From: Sporobacter sp038405045
Lineage (GTDB): Bacteria; Bacillota; Clostridia; Oscillospirales; Oscillospiraceae
Reading direction: 5' to 3'
NCBI GenBank assembly: GCA_038405045.1
Contig: JBBZIV010000002.1
Span: 186,001 to 250,000 of the forward strand
DNA length: 64,000 nucleotides
Made by a program: the position numbers and the translations under genes. Each line of letters starts with the position of its first letter. Position 1 is the stretch's first letter. Below are positions 16,313-24,918 of the stretch, piece after piece. The notes under the pieces are model-generated. The model searched no databases and was not told the origin of the DNA. It saw only the letters and a program-made list of their open reading frames with translations.

Positions 16313-16408
16313 GACGATTCTCCTTTGATAAACCTGTCAGAGGTTTGTATCCTTGTCATCATCATACCACGTTTCGGGTGGCGTTTATAGTGATTGCTGT
16401 TTTATCTC

Positions 16409-18055
16409 TTATCGCGTTTCAATAAAGGTTGTATAACCGTCGGCTACAACGGTATAGCCTAGCTGCTCTCCCGCGGCTGAAAACACATCGAACTGCCCGT
16501 CCGGCCGACGGACGGCCGTCACACGCTCAAGCGTTACGCCGTCGTCATAATACAGGGCATCAAAGGTGTCAAGCCGTTTTGTATCACTGTCCCAAGGGGC
16601 TGCCATCAAGTTTTCCGGCAGTGGCTCCAGGTCTGGGATATAGTAGCCTGAGATGCTCTCTAAAGCGCCGTGCAGCGCCCAGCCGCTCTCGGTGACGCCG
16701 TGGATATGCTCATGATAAAAATAATTCTGATCGTTCAGATAAGAAGCGTTTAAGTTGATAATGCCAACACGCAGGTCTTTTTTCAACAGCTTGTCTGCCC
16801 GCAGCGCCGCCGACAGGCGGCTTGTAAACGCGGTATCCTGCAGCGTCGTCTGGCGATAATCGTGCAGCTCACTGACGGATGCCACACAGCAGGCAAAAAC
16901 GAAAAAAGCAGCCATCGTGGCGGCAATAAAGCGGCGATTGCCGAGTCTGCCGATGAGGCATAGAAACAGTGTATCCGCAAAAAGGGCGACACCGCAGAAG
17001 GACGTGACCGTCCCGCGCAGGGAAAACCAGCCGTCCGCTAAAATAAAGAAAATCGTTATGGGTGCAACGGCTAAAACAAGCCCCGCCAGAAGCGCGAGTT
17101 TTGGCCGACTTGTCCGATTATCAGAGGATTTGACGGTGAAAAAAACGACGGCGACGAGGAACAGCAATCCCAGCACGTACCAGCCGTTAAAATCGGAAAG
17201 CATGAGGGTGACCCCGCGCGCAAACCCTTTAAACAGAGTATAAAAGCCCCCGCCCAGAAAAGCGCTTTTCAACTGCCGGAGGACGCCGGGAAAAACTGTT
17301 GTCCAATAGCTGGTGTCACCCATGACGGCCAGTGTTCCGCGGCCAGAAAACACATTATTGTGTGAAAAAAACTGCTCAAAAAGAAAGGCCAGACCGGTAT
17401 TAACGAGTGATAAAAGCCCGAACAGCGCGCGTAGCCTATGCTTTTTGAGATGAATCCCAGAAAAGAGGAGAATGGCCGTAACGGAAAAGATTAGAACCTG
17501 CTCGTAAAAACCGCAGGCGAGCAGCTGGCAAAAGAAAAAGAGGATGAGTAATCGGATTCTGCCGCTATCGCACCACCGGTCAAAAGCATCCAGCGCAGCC
17601 GCGGCAAAAAATAAGCCTACGACAATCCGCGTGGCGGCCGACATCCAATAGGTACCCTCAAAGCCGAGCGGGAGGAGCGCGTAAACAAAGAGAAAAATCG
17701 GTGATGTAGCGAAATGACGCGAAAAAACACGTCTAAAAAGACAGGCCGAGGCGGCAAAGAGCGCCGATATCACCGCAACGCCGAAAATCATGACGGGGAA
17801 GAAATGGGACCACACAAAAAGGTCCGCCATCCAGGCAAGCGGCCTGTTGCCCAAAAGCCCAAGCGATGCTAAAAGGGACCAGATGCTCTGTGTGCCGGCT
17901 GTCAGATTATGATACTGTATGTAATCGTCCAGCTGATAGAAATACGAAAAGCCATAATAACAGTAACGAATAAAAATCAGGGCAAAGACAAGGGGGAAAA
18001 ACAATCTTTCCGGTTTGTTCTTTATTTTAGAAATGATTGCGCTGTGTTTTTTCAT
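16409..18055 (-). CDS. Polytopic membrane protein with periplasmic-type tail (glycosyltransferase-C-like)
   Basis: A 548-residue protein with about 10-12 membrane helices followed by a soluble C-terminal part of about 150 residues. An early aspartate pair in the first external loop (YQLDDYIQYHNL) resembles the DD/DE motif of GT-C glycosyltransferases or mannosyl-type membrane transferases, but the family cannot be named with certainty. The start at 18055 is chosen because a good promoter lies at 18132-18160, which rules out the longer frame upstream. It is a single-gene unit. Confidence 0.6.
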   Translation of the reverse strand: MKKHSAIISKIKNKPERLFFPLVFALIFIRYCYYGFSYFYQLDDYIQYHNLTAGTQSIWSLLASLGLLGNRPLAWMADLFVWSHFFPVMIFGVAVISALFAASACLFRRVFSRHFATSPIFLFVYALLPLGFEGTYWMSAATRIVVGLFFAAAALDAFDRWCDSGRIRLLILFFFCQLLACGFYEQVLIFSVTAILLFSGIHLKKHRLRALFGLLSLVNTGLAFLFEQFFSHNNVFSGRGTLAVMGDTSYWTTVFPGVLRQLKSAFLGGGFYTLFKGFARGVTLMLSDFNGWYVLGLLFLVAVVFFTVKSSDNRTSRPKLALLAGLVLAVAPITIFFILADGWFSLRGTVTSFCGVALFADTLFLCLIGRLGNRRFIAATMAAFFVFACCVASVSELHDYRQTTLQDTAFTSRLSAALRADKLLKKDLRVGIINLNASYLNDQNYFYHEHIHGVTESGWALHGALESISGYYIPDLEPLPENLMAAPWDSDTKRLDTFDALYYDDGVTLERVTAVRRPDGQFDVFSAAGEQLGYTVVADGYTTFIETR

Positions 18056-18131
18056 AAAATACTTGTCTGAGAAGACTTTTTCCTCCTTCGGCAAGATATC
18101 TGAAATATTCCAGAAATGGGCTATACGCCCT

Positions 18132-18160
18132 ATAGTACTCCGGATGGCTTTTTCTGTCAA
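18132..18160 (-). promoter_or_regulatory. Promoter of the polytopic membrane protein gene
   Basis: On the minus strand a perfect -35 TTGACA (18160-18155), 17-bp spacer, -10 TACTAT (18137-18132). The transcript would start near 18125. Confidence 0.75.
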
Positions 18161-18182
18161 TCGGAAATCGCGGGTCAGAGTG

Positions 18183-18212
18183 CAAAAAAGCCGCATCTGA
18201 AAAGATGCGGCA
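18183..18212 (-). terminator. Terminator of the pantothenate/CoA operon
   Basis: Arms GCCGCATC (18190-18197) and GATGCGGC (18204-18211) with a 6-base loop, followed on the minus strand by T6. It lies just downstream of coaC. Confidence 0.9.
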
Positions 18213-18218
18213 ATTGGC

Positions 18219-18749
18219 CTATGCGTTTTTTAAAATAACATCCACAATTTCTTCCCACGGCAGGAGCTTGCCCTCGCCCGTATCGCCGCAGGCCAAGCGG
18301 CCCTTAGCGGTGTCCAGAACCTCAAAACCGAAGCTTTTGAGCCTTTTGATGTTGTCCTGCACGATCGGGTTTTCCCACATGGCCGTATTCATAGCGGGGG
18401 CGATGACCCGGCGGCAGGTGGCCGCCAACAGCGTTGTCGTCAGCATATCGTCGGCAATGCCGCCGGCTATTTTCCCGATGATGTTCGCCGTTGCCGGGAC
18501 GACGGCAAAAACATCCGCCCTTTTTGCCAGCGAGATATGCTGAACGTCCCAACTGTCAGGCATCTCGAAAAGATCCGTGATGACCTTGTTTTGCGACAGC
18601 GTCTGAAAGGTAAGAGGTGTTACAAATTTCTGCGCGTTTTCCGTCATGATGACGTCCACGCGGTGCCCCCTTTTTACAAGCGCTGAGACGACTTCCGCCG
18701 CCTTGTAACAGGCGATACCGCCGGTGACGCCAATGATGATCGATTTCAT
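18219..18749 (-). CDS. coaC: Phosphopantothenoylcysteine decarboxylase CoaC
   Basis: A 176-residue stand-alone CoaC, a flavoprotein that decarboxylates 4'-phosphopantothenoylcysteine to 4'-phosphopantetheine. It shows GVTGGIACYK at the N-terminus, the PAMNTAMW motif that binds substrate, and the ACGDTGEG loop with the catalytic Cys. Start at 18749 gives the canonical N-terminus and sits one base after the coaB stop. Many bacteria have a CoaBC fusion; here the halves are separate and in the order coaB then coaC. Confidence 0.93.
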   Translation of the reverse strand: MKSIIIGVTGGIACYKAAEVVSALVKRGHRVDVIMTENAQKFVTPLTFQTLSQNKVITDLFEMPDSWDVQHISLAKRADVFAVVPATANIIGKIAGGIADDMLTTTLLAATCRRVIAPAMNTAMWENPIVQDNIKRLKSFGFEVLDTAKGRLACGDTGEGKLLPWEEIVDVILKNA

Positions 18750-18750
18750 C

Positions 18751-19587
18751 TTATCCCTCCCCGATAGCAGACAGAAGCTGCCCGGCAAGCCCCTCGGCGA
18801 TTTCCTGTTTCGTTTCGTACCGTGCAAGGACAGCGCGCCCTTTTAAAAGCAGGCCCGCATGACGGCCGTTTTGAATTTTAGACGCGTCGTTTGCCAGCAT
18901 AAGATCGCAGCCGTTATTATCCCCTAGCGTGGCCGCGGCTTCAATAAGAGCCGCTTCCGGGACGTTATTTAAGAGCTTGAAACCGATCAAAAACGCATCG
19001 GGATGATGGTTTTTGAAAAGGCCTATGAGCTTTGGCGTCCGTTTCAAGGCGAGAACAAGGTCGGAATCGGAACGGACTTTTTGCGTGGCGTCCAGCTTTT
19101 TTTGTGGGTTTTCAAAGGTGCTTTCAAGCACAGCGCGGAGCGCTGTTGCAGACGGTGCGCCCGGAGCGGCGGCGATCGTCTCCTCGATATTTGCCAGCAG
19201 TTCCGAAATAAGCGCATCACGCGTCGTGACGTAATCCGTCGTAAAGTCTGAAACGGCCATGCCATGGACGACGGCGGCTATCGGAAAGTCGGCCAAGATC
19301 TTTTCAAGGACGATTGCTGTACTCGCGGCATCGCTGACCTCATAAAACGTGACCGGGAGATGATAATTTCGGTCAGGCCGCACGGCTGTTTCGGAAACAA
19401 CGTAATGTATGCGGAAAGCGAGGCCTTTTTTGGTGAAAGCTTCTCTTTCGGCAGAAAGACGTGCCGCCAGCGCATCGTAAACACAGGCGCAAAGGCTGCC
19501 GGTGCTCATGTTGGTGATCCGGCGGACGGTATCAATCGGCTCGGTGGTACCGCCTGCCGTTATAAGAATGTGCTTTAATACTGCCAT
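18751..19587 (-). CDS. coaB: Phosphopantothenate-cysteine ligase CoaB (stand-alone)
   Basis: A 278-residue CoaB that joins phosphopantothenate and cysteine. The N-terminal ITAGGTTEPIDTVRRITNMSTG matches the nucleotide-binding turn; GFKLL and LMLAND occur in the C-terminal half. Its insert-rich sequence resembles the separate CoaB of streptococci and some Clostridia rather than the bifunctional form. It begins 3 bases after the panD stop. Confidence 0.9.
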   Translation of the reverse strand: MAVLKHILITAGGTTEPIDTVRRITNMSTGSLCACVYDALAARLSAEREAFTKKGLAFRIHYVVSETAVRPDRNYHLPVTFYEVSDAASTAIVLEKILADFPIAAVVHGMAVSDFTTDYVTTRDALISELLANIEETIAAAPGAPSATALRAVLESTFENPQKKLDATQKVRSDSDLVLALKRTPKLIGLFKNHHPDAFLIGFKLLNNVPEAALIEAAATLGDNNGCDLMLANDASKIQNGRHAGLLLKGRAVLARYETKQEIAEGLAGQLLSAIGEG

Positions 19588-19590
19588 ATC

Positions 19591-19974
19591 TTATACCGTC
19601 GCCCCATGGTGTTCCTCGTACCGGACGTGGACGACATGGTTTGCGTCGTCCAGAATCAGCACATTCGGCTTGAAGATTTTTGCTTCGGATTCATCCATCA
19701 TGGCGTAGGCGATGATAATGACCTTGTCGCCGGGCTGAACAAGCCGCGCCGCCGCGCCGTTAACGCAGACAACGCCGCTTTCTGCCTCACCCTCGATCGT
19801 ATACGTCTCGAACCGCTCGCCATTATTTAAGTTGACGATCTGCACCTTTTCGCCCGGCAAAATACCCGCCTGCTGGAGAAGCGATTTGTCAATCGTTACA
19901 CTGCCAACGTAGTGGATATCCGCCTGCGTCACGGTTGCCCGGTGCAGCTTTGCTTTCAGCATAAATAGTAACAT
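19591..19974 (-). CDS. panD: Aspartate 1-decarboxylase
   Basis: A 127-residue pyruvoyl enzyme that makes beta-alanine. The self-cleavage site Gly24-Ser25 is present in IHYVGSVTID, and LHRATVT precedes it as in the family. The first ATG puts the cleavage site at the same residue number as in E. coli PanD, which supports the start. An AAAGG element lies upstream. It feeds panC, 12 bases upstream in the operon. Confidence 0.95.
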   Translation of the reverse strand: MLLFMLKAKLHRATVTQADIHYVGSVTIDKSLLQQAGILPGEKVQIVNLNNGERFETYTIEGEAESGVVCVNGAAARLVQPGDKVIIIAYAMMDESEAKIFKPNVLILDDANHVVHVRYEEHHGATV

Positions 19975-19986
19975 CGCATTTACCTT

Positions 19987-20850
19987 TCAGTCGGCCGTGA
20001 GGAGCCTGTTGTCAATGAGCCGTGTTTTCCCGAAACGGACGGCAACGGCGGCCAGCGCGGTTTTTCCGGGGGCAATTTCTCTGATATCCGTCAGCGTCTC
20101 GCTGTCTCGAATCTCGACGTAGTCGATGTTAGCAAGCGGCTGCGCTTTGATATGATTTTTAATGATGGATACGAGCTTATCCTTTTGATGCGCGTCCGGC
20201 TGTCCCGAGCGGAGATAATCTGCCGCTTTTTGAAGACCCGCATTCAGGCATACGGCCTCGCGCCGCTCCGCGGGGCTTAAGTAGACGTTGCGGGAGCTCA
20301 TTGCCAGGCCGTCTTCCTCTCTCACGATTGGGCAGATGACAACGGAAACCGGCATATGGAGGTCCCGAACCATTTTTTTAATGAGGAGCGCCTGCTGCGC
20401 GTCCTTCTGGCCGAAATAGGCGGCGTCGGGCCTGACGATGTTAAAGAGAATTGTGACGACGGTTGCAACACCTTTAAAATGCCCCGGCCGTGACGCGCCG
20501 CACAGCGTTTCCGACAGCGCGCCGGAAACGTCGACCGTCGTCCCCGCGCCGGGCGGATAAATTTCATCGACTTCCGGGCTGAAGACAGCGTCTGCCCCGG
20601 TAGAAAAAGCAAGGTGGCAGTCGCGGTCAAGGTCCCTCGGGTACTGCGTAAAGTCCTCGTTCGGGCCAAACTGCGTGGGGTTAACAAAAACGCTCACAAT
20701 AACGAGGCTGCAGGAGGCCTTCGCCGCCCGGATGAGGGACAGGTGCCCCTCGTGCAGAGAGCCCATTGTCGGCACAAAGCCGAGTGTTTTGCCGCTCCGG
20801 CCGGACATATTTAAAAAGTCATTTAATTCTGATACTGTTTTTAATAGCAT
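19987..20850 (-). CDS. panC: Pantothenate synthetase
   Basis: A 287-residue ATP-dependent ligase joining pantoate and beta-alanine. The nucleotidyl-transferase motif HEGH in MGSLHEGHLSLI (about residues 30-41) and the VNPTQFGPNEDF segment are clear; AMSSRN corresponds to the KMSKS-like loop. Lies between panB and panD with 12-base gaps. Confidence 0.96.
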   Translation of the reverse strand: MLLKTVSELNDFLNMSGRSGKTLGFVPTMGSLHEGHLSLIRAAKASCSLVIVSVFVNPTQFGPNEDFTQYPRDLDRDCHLAFSTGADAVFSPEVDEIYPPGAGTTVDVSGALSETLCGASRPGHFKGVATVVTILFNIVRPDAAYFGQKDAQQALLIKKMVRDLHMPVSVVICPIVREEDGLAMSSRNVYLSPAERREAVCLNAGLQKAADYLRSGQPDAHQKDKLVSIIKNHIKAQPLANIDYVEIRDSETLTDIREIAPGKTALAAVAVRFGKTRLIDNRLLTAD

Positions 20851-20862
20851 AATAACGCCGCC

Positions 20863-21696
20863 TTAATAGAGCTTTTCCAAAATTTCTTCCCGCATTGTAA
20901 AGGTGTGCTGCTGCTCAGGGAAGCGGCTTGTTTTTACGTCGCCAATATACGACCCGACGGATTCGGTGATCGTGCTTTTCAGATCGGCGTACCGCTTAGC
21001 AAATTTTGGGGTGAATTCTGAGTACAACCCTAAAACATCGTTGACGACGAGCACCTGCCCGTCACAGGAGCGGCCGGCGCCGATGCCGATTGTCGGAATG
21101 CTGATTTTTTCGGTAATCAGCTTTGCCAGTGCCTCCGGTACCGCCTCTAAAACGACGGCGAAAGCGCCCGCCGCCTCCAGAGCGAGCGCATCGTCCAAAA
21201 GCGCCCGCGCCGTCTGTTCCTCCCGGCCCTGAACTTTAAAACCGCCGAACATATGAACGGACTGCGGCGTTAAGCCGATGTGGCCCATCACAGGGATCTG
21301 GGCCCGGACAATGGCTTTAACGGTCTCCGCCATGATGGTGCCACCCTCCAGCTTGACGGCAGACACATTGCCCTCCTGAACGAAGCGCCCGGCGTTGCGT
21401 ACGGCCTCTTCCGCGTTGATGTGATAAGTTAAAAAGGGCATATCGCCGACGATGAGCGCATTTTGAACGCCGCGCGACACGCATTTACAGTGGTAGAGCA
21501 TCTCCTCCAGCGTGACGCCGAGCGTTGACTCGCGGCCCTGAATGACCATGCCGAGCGAGTCGCCGACGAGGATGGCGTCGATGCCGCACCCATCCATTAT
21601 CTGCGCCATCGAATAATCGTACGCGGTGAGCATCGTTATTTTTTCGCCTTGGCGCTTGGCTTCAAGAAAGGATTGCGTCGTAAATTTTTTGCTCAT
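20863..21696 (-). CDS. panB: 3-methyl-2-oxobutanoate hydroxymethyltransferase
   Basis: A 277-residue TIM-barrel enzyme that adds a hydroxymethyl group from methylene-THF to ketoisovalerate, giving ketopantoate. LTAYDYSMA, VGDSLGMV, GDMPFLTY and GHIGLTPQS are family signatures with the metal-binding Asp residues. It begins 4 bases after the panG-like stop, so the ketopantoate made here is passed to the reductase encoded by the same transcript. Confidence 0.96.
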   Translation of the reverse strand: MSKKFTTQSFLEAKRQGEKITMLTAYDYSMAQIMDGCGIDAILVGDSLGMVIQGRESTLGVTLEEMLYHCKCVSRGVQNALIVGDMPFLTYHINAEEAVRNAGRFVQEGNVSAVKLEGGTIMAETVKAIVRAQIPVMGHIGLTPQSVHMFGGFKVQGREEQTARALLDDALALEAAGAFAVVLEAVPEALAKLITEKISIPTIGIGAGRSCDGQVLVVNDVLGLYSEFTPKFAKRYADLKSTITESVGSYIGDVKTSRFPEQQHTFTMREEILEKLY

Positions 21697-21700
21697 GGGG

Positions 21701-22567
21701 TTACTCCTCCAAAATGAATTGCAGTGCAGCAGCCTGCTCCGGCGTCAGCCGCGGTGCCGCCATGCGGGCGGTTTTAAGGGCCGCGGCTTTGTAAAACGCC
21801 GCTTCTTGCGGCAGCGTTGATTCAATTGCCGATAGATGCGCCCGTATTGTCGTCACGTCCCCGCGGGCGACAGGGCCTGTCAAAGCTCCCGCAGGTCCTT
21901 TTTTTCGGATGTTGTCAAGCGTTGCGTCAACAAGGGGGAAAAGGGCCTGACAAATAGCCTCGCGGTCCATACCGGCCGCTTCAAAAAGCCGGGTACCGCT
22001 GTCTATAAGCGTGACGAGATGGTTTGAGACAACGCACGCTGCGGCATGGTATAAGGGCTTTTTCTCCGGCGCGATGCGCTGGAATTGCGCCCCCGTTATC
22101 TCAAGAATCCTCGTTGCCGCGGCGACAGCCAGCTCCGAGCCCTCCACGGAAAAGACAGTGCTGTCAAGACGCGCGGCGCTCGTTTCCGGGTCGCCAAAGC
22201 TCAAAAGCGGATGCACACTGCCGACAGCGCCGCCGGACGACACGATGTTTTTCAGGCATGAGGACGCATGCGCCCCGCTCGTGTGCAGCCATATTTTCTC
22301 CCGGCCGATTTCCCCGCGTTCAATCGAGGCGGCGGTCGACGCGTCGAGCGCGCGGAGGGCATCGTCCGGCACGGTCAAAAAAATGACGTCACTGGCTTCG
22401 GCCAGCTCGATCAGATTTTTAAACATGCCCGAACAGGTGCGAGCCCCGGCAGCTTGGGCTGAGGCGCTCCGGCGGCTTGCATAGCCGGATAGCGCTATGC
22501 CATGGCAGCGGAAATAGAGCCCGAGCGCCGTGCCCGCCTTTCCGGCGCCGAAAAATCCGATTTTCAA
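21701..22567 (-). CDS. panG: DUF2520/Rossmann protein, likely ketopantoate reductase of the PanG type
   Basis: A 288-residue protein with an N-terminal NAD(P)-binding fold (GFFGAGKAGTALG) and a C-terminal helical DUF2520 domain. It is not PanE-like. As the first gene of a pan operon with panB, C and D but no panE, it is the best candidate for reducing ketopantoate to pantoate; PanG enzymes described in Francisella and seen in Clostridia have this role. The start is a TTG with an AGGTGA ribosome site 4 bases upstream; no ATG is available in the right place. The gene symbol is an inference from context. Confidence 0.75.
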   Translation of the reverse strand: MKIGFFGAGKAGTALGLYFRCHGIALSGYASRRSASAQAAGARTCSGMFKNLIELAEASDVIFLTVPDDALRALDASTAASIERGEIGREKIWLHTSGAHASSCLKNIVSSGGAVGSVHPLLSFGDPETSAARLDSTVFSVEGSELAVAAATRILEITGAQFQRIAPEKKPLYHAAACVVSNHLVTLIDSGTRLFEAAGMDREAICQALFPLVDATLDNIRKKGPAGALTGPVARGDVTTIRAHLSAIESTLPQEAAFYKAAALKTARMAAPRLTPEQAAALQFILEE

Positions 22568-23018
22568 GAAGTCACCTCGTCAATAGTGTCCGCCGCCGCC
22601 GTTACCTTATACAGGCAAACAGACGGATAAAAACAAAAATGCCCTTTTCGCCTGCCCGGCCCGCTCCCATGGAAACAGGCCGTCAAAAAGACGAAAAAGA
22701 CATGGTGATACATACTGGCACGCCGCTGTCTCTGTCACAATGGATCAAAGCAGATGAAAATGATGATTTAACTAAAGCAGGGTAGGCGTGCGGCTCTTTA
22801 CGATGCCGCCGCTATAAGGGCATTATAATGTAGTCTGGATGAAAATTCAATAAGGACTTCATTTCGGTGCCGAATTTGGGCAAGCGCTATTCTGAAATCA
22901 AAAATTTGAGAAAATTACAGTTATTTATCACTATTCCATTGTTTTCCTTGTGGCGATATTTTATAATACGAACAGCTGCAATCAATCGGTCTAACGATTT
23001 CCGAAAGGCGGGGATGCC
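22568..23018. other. Gene-free interval between divergent operons
   Basis: 451 bp separate panG (minus) and the acyltransferase operon (plus). Apart from a plus-strand promoter at 22948-22977 I see no convincing gene; short frames here lack ribosome sites. The leader of the pan operon is GC-rich and shows no recognised riboswitch. Confidence 0.5.
22948..22977 (+). promoter_or_regulatory. Promoter of the acyltransferase-ACP-AsnB operon
   Basis: TTGTGG (22948-22953), 18-bp spacer, perfect TATAAT (22972-22977), about 40 bases before the first ATG of the operon. Confidence 0.55.
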
Positions 23019-23612
23019 ATGAATTCGTATCTCAGCAGGGAAGAACTCGACGCGATGGGTTTTAAGAGTCTCGGGCAGAATGTCTGCCTGAGCCGGAAAG
23101 CGAGTGTTTACGCGCCGGAGCGTATCCAAATCGGCGCGAACGTCCGAATTGACGATTTTGTCTTTCTGTCGGGCGATATTGCGCTTGGCAGCCATGTTCA
23201 CATTGCGCCGTTCTGCTCGCTCGTCGGCGGCAGCGCCGGGGCAGGCATCGTGATGGAAGATTTCTCTGGCTTGTCCGGCAATGTGATGATTTACGCCGTG
23301 TCGGACGATTACTCCGGTGACTTTATGACAAACCCGACCGTCCACGATTGTTTTACGAACGTCAAGACAGGCGAGGTCGCCTTGCGGCGCTATGTAATTG
23401 TCGGCGCCGGTTCGGTGATCCTGCCCGGCGTCGAGATCGGAGAGGGTGCGGCGGTTGCCGCGATGAGCCTTGTGACGCGGCAGCTGCCGCCGTGGAAGAT
23501 CTGCGCCGGAATCCCCGCACGGCCGCTTAAGGATAGGAGCCGTAACCTCCTGGAGCTTGAAAAACAGTATCGGATGGATACATTGCCTTCTGAAAGAGGG
23601 TGTGCTGTATGA
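23019..23612 (+). CDS. Hexapeptide-repeat (left-handed beta-helix) acyltransferase
   Basis: A 197-residue acyltransferase. Hexapeptide repeats (IQIGANVRIDDFVFLSG, ALGSHVHIAPF, GAGSVILPGVEIGEGAAV) build a left-handed beta-helix; the tail ...AAMSLVTRQLPPWKICAGIPARPLKDR is typical of WbbJ/NeuD/maltose-acetyltransferase-like enzymes that O- or N-acylate sugars. Donor may be an acyl-CoA or the acyl carrier protein encoded next. An AAAGGCGGGG element precedes the ATG. Its TGA overlaps the ACP ATG (ATGA), implying coupled translation. First gene of a five-gene operon. Confidence 0.85.
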   Translation: MNSYLSREELDAMGFKSLGQNVCLSRKASVYAPERIQIGANVRIDDFVFLSGDIALGSHVHIAPFCSLVGGSAGAGIVMEDFSGLSGNVMIYAVSDDYSGDFMTNPTVHDCFTNVKTGEVALRRYVIVGAGSVILPGVEIGEGAAVAAMSLVTRQLPPWKICAGIPARPLKDRSRNLLELEKQYRMDTLPSERGCAV

Positions 23613-23893
23613 GCGGTCAATTGTCAGCAGAGCGTGTGACAGAGAGCATCCGCGCTTTTTTATTTGACCGTTATTTGTTCGGATATGAGGAGAACGAATT
23701 GGATAACGACGCGTCCTTCATGGATAACGGCGTTCTCGATTCGATGGGAATCCTGGAGCTCGTCACCTTTGTCGAAAACACCTTTGGTATAACGGTGACC
23801 GATGCGGATATCCTTCCGGAAAATATGGATTCCGTCAATCGCCTGGAGCAATTCATCCGGACGAAATTAAAAGACGCGGTCTACAGGGGGTGA
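23609..23893 (+). CDS. Acyl carrier protein (specialised)
   Basis: A 94-residue carrier protein. The prosthetic-group attachment site is Ser45 in GVLDSMGILELV, where housekeeping ACPs have DSLDxVE. It differs from fatty-acid AcpP and resembles carriers of Dlt or amino-acid/acyl-transfer systems. It lies between the acyltransferase and the PP-loop protein and is presumably loaded by the AMP-forming ligase two genes downstream. The phosphopantetheinyl transferase at 39 kb could prime it. Confidence 0.88.
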   Translation: MSGQLSAERVTESIRAFLFDRYLFGYEENELDNDASFMDNGVLDSMGILELVTFVENTFGITVTDADILPENMDSVNRLEQFIRTKLKDAVYRG

Positions 23894-23897
23894 CGGG

Positions 23898-24905
23898 ATG
23901 CGCTTATGCAGCCGCTGCACGCTCAGTGACCGCGTCTTTAGTGTCAAAATAGACGACGCCGGGCGCTGTAATTACTGCACTGAAGAGACAAAGCCATCGC
24001 TGACCCGAGATGCGCGGCAGGCCTCGGCGGATGATGCGCTCAAAGATGTTTTTAAGCAAACCGGGGACAGGCCGTATCAGGTGCTGCTTGCCTATAGCGG
24101 CGGGAAGGACAGTACATATACGCTTTTAAAGCTCCGGCAGACGTTCGGTGCTTCCGTTTTAGCCGTGACGTTTGATAACGGCTTTCTAACGGCGCAATGC
24201 CGAGAAAATATCAGCACCGTTACAGCACACCTTCATGTTGACAGCATGACGATAAAACCCTCTTTTCCTGAGCTGGCGCAGATTTTTAAGCTGGCGGCAT
24301 CGCAGGAAATTTTTCCGAAGAAAGCGCTGGAACGGGCAAGCTCAATCTGCACGGCCTGCATCGGCCTCGTAAAAGCGGCTGTCTGGCGCGAGGCAATTCT
24401 CCGGCAGATCCCGTTTGTCTGCTTCGGTTGGACACCGGGTCAGGCACCCGTTAAATCACCTGTTTTAACACTGGACGTCCGCATGCTCCTGGCTAATCAA
24501 AAGCAGATTGAAGAGCCGATTGTAAAAAACCTTGGGGACACCTACAAAAAGTATTTTCTTGACGCCGCGTGGGCACTGTCGCACGGGGCGGACATCCCGG
24601 CACAACTTTATCCGCTTGTGTTTGAGCAGTATGATGAAGATAGGATATTTAAGACGATTGAGCGTATCGGCTGGCGACGTCCTTCCGAAACGGATATGAA
24701 CAGCACGAACTGCCTGCTGAATTCTTACGCCAATGCCGTTCACTATAGGCAGTACGGGTTTCACCCATACTGTTTTGAAATCGCCGGTCTCGTCCGCCAT
24801 GGGTTTTTGACAAGAGAAGAAGGCCTTAAAAAGCTTTCTTCGGAAGGCGATGAGGCTGTTATTCAGGCTGTGAAGCGGCAGCTTGATACAGACGCAAGCG
24901 TATAA
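23898..24905 (+). CDS. PP-loop ATPase, N-acetyl-sugar-amidotransferase (WbpG)-like
   Basis: A 335-residue protein with an N-terminal Cys cluster (LCSRC at 3-7 and CNYC about 26-29), the pyrophosphatase loop SGGKDS at residues 67-72 and another CTAC pair (about 153-156). The N-terminal CxxC-spacer-G-C-x-x-C layout matches WbpG-type amidotransferases, which adenylate a sugar carbonyl/acyl group and introduce nitrogen to make acetamidino groups, but the HisH/HisF-like partners used by WbpG are absent. The function here is therefore open: amide or amidine formation on a carrier-bound or sugar substrate. Other N-type PP-loop roles (thiolation) are possible. Starts 4 bases after the ACP stop. Confidence 0.7.
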   Translation: MRLCSRCTLSDRVFSVKIDDAGRCNYCTEETKPSLTRDARQASADDALKDVFKQTGDRPYQVLLAYSGGKDSTYTLLKLRQTFGASVLAVTFDNGFLTAQCRENISTVTAHLHVDSMTIKPSFPELAQIFKLAASQEIFPKKALERASSICTACIGLVKAAVWREAILRQIPFVCFGWTPGQAPVKSPVLTLDVRMLLANQKQIEEPIVKNLGDTYKKYFLDAAWALSHGADIPAQLYPLVFEQYDEDRIFKTIERIGWRRPSETDMNSTNCLLNSYANAVHYRQYGFHPYCFEIAGLVRHGFLTREEGLKKLSSEGDEAVIQAVKRQLDTDASV

Positions 24906-24918
24906 GAGAGGGTTACAG

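Noticed and set aside
16409..18196. Longer form of the polytopic membrane protein starting at 18196
   Set aside because: A strong promoter at 18132-18160 places the transcript start inside that extension.
22477..22785. Small peptide gene in the gap before the acyltransferase operon
   Set aside because: No ribosome site, composition like non-coding sequence, and partly overlaps the pan operon leader.
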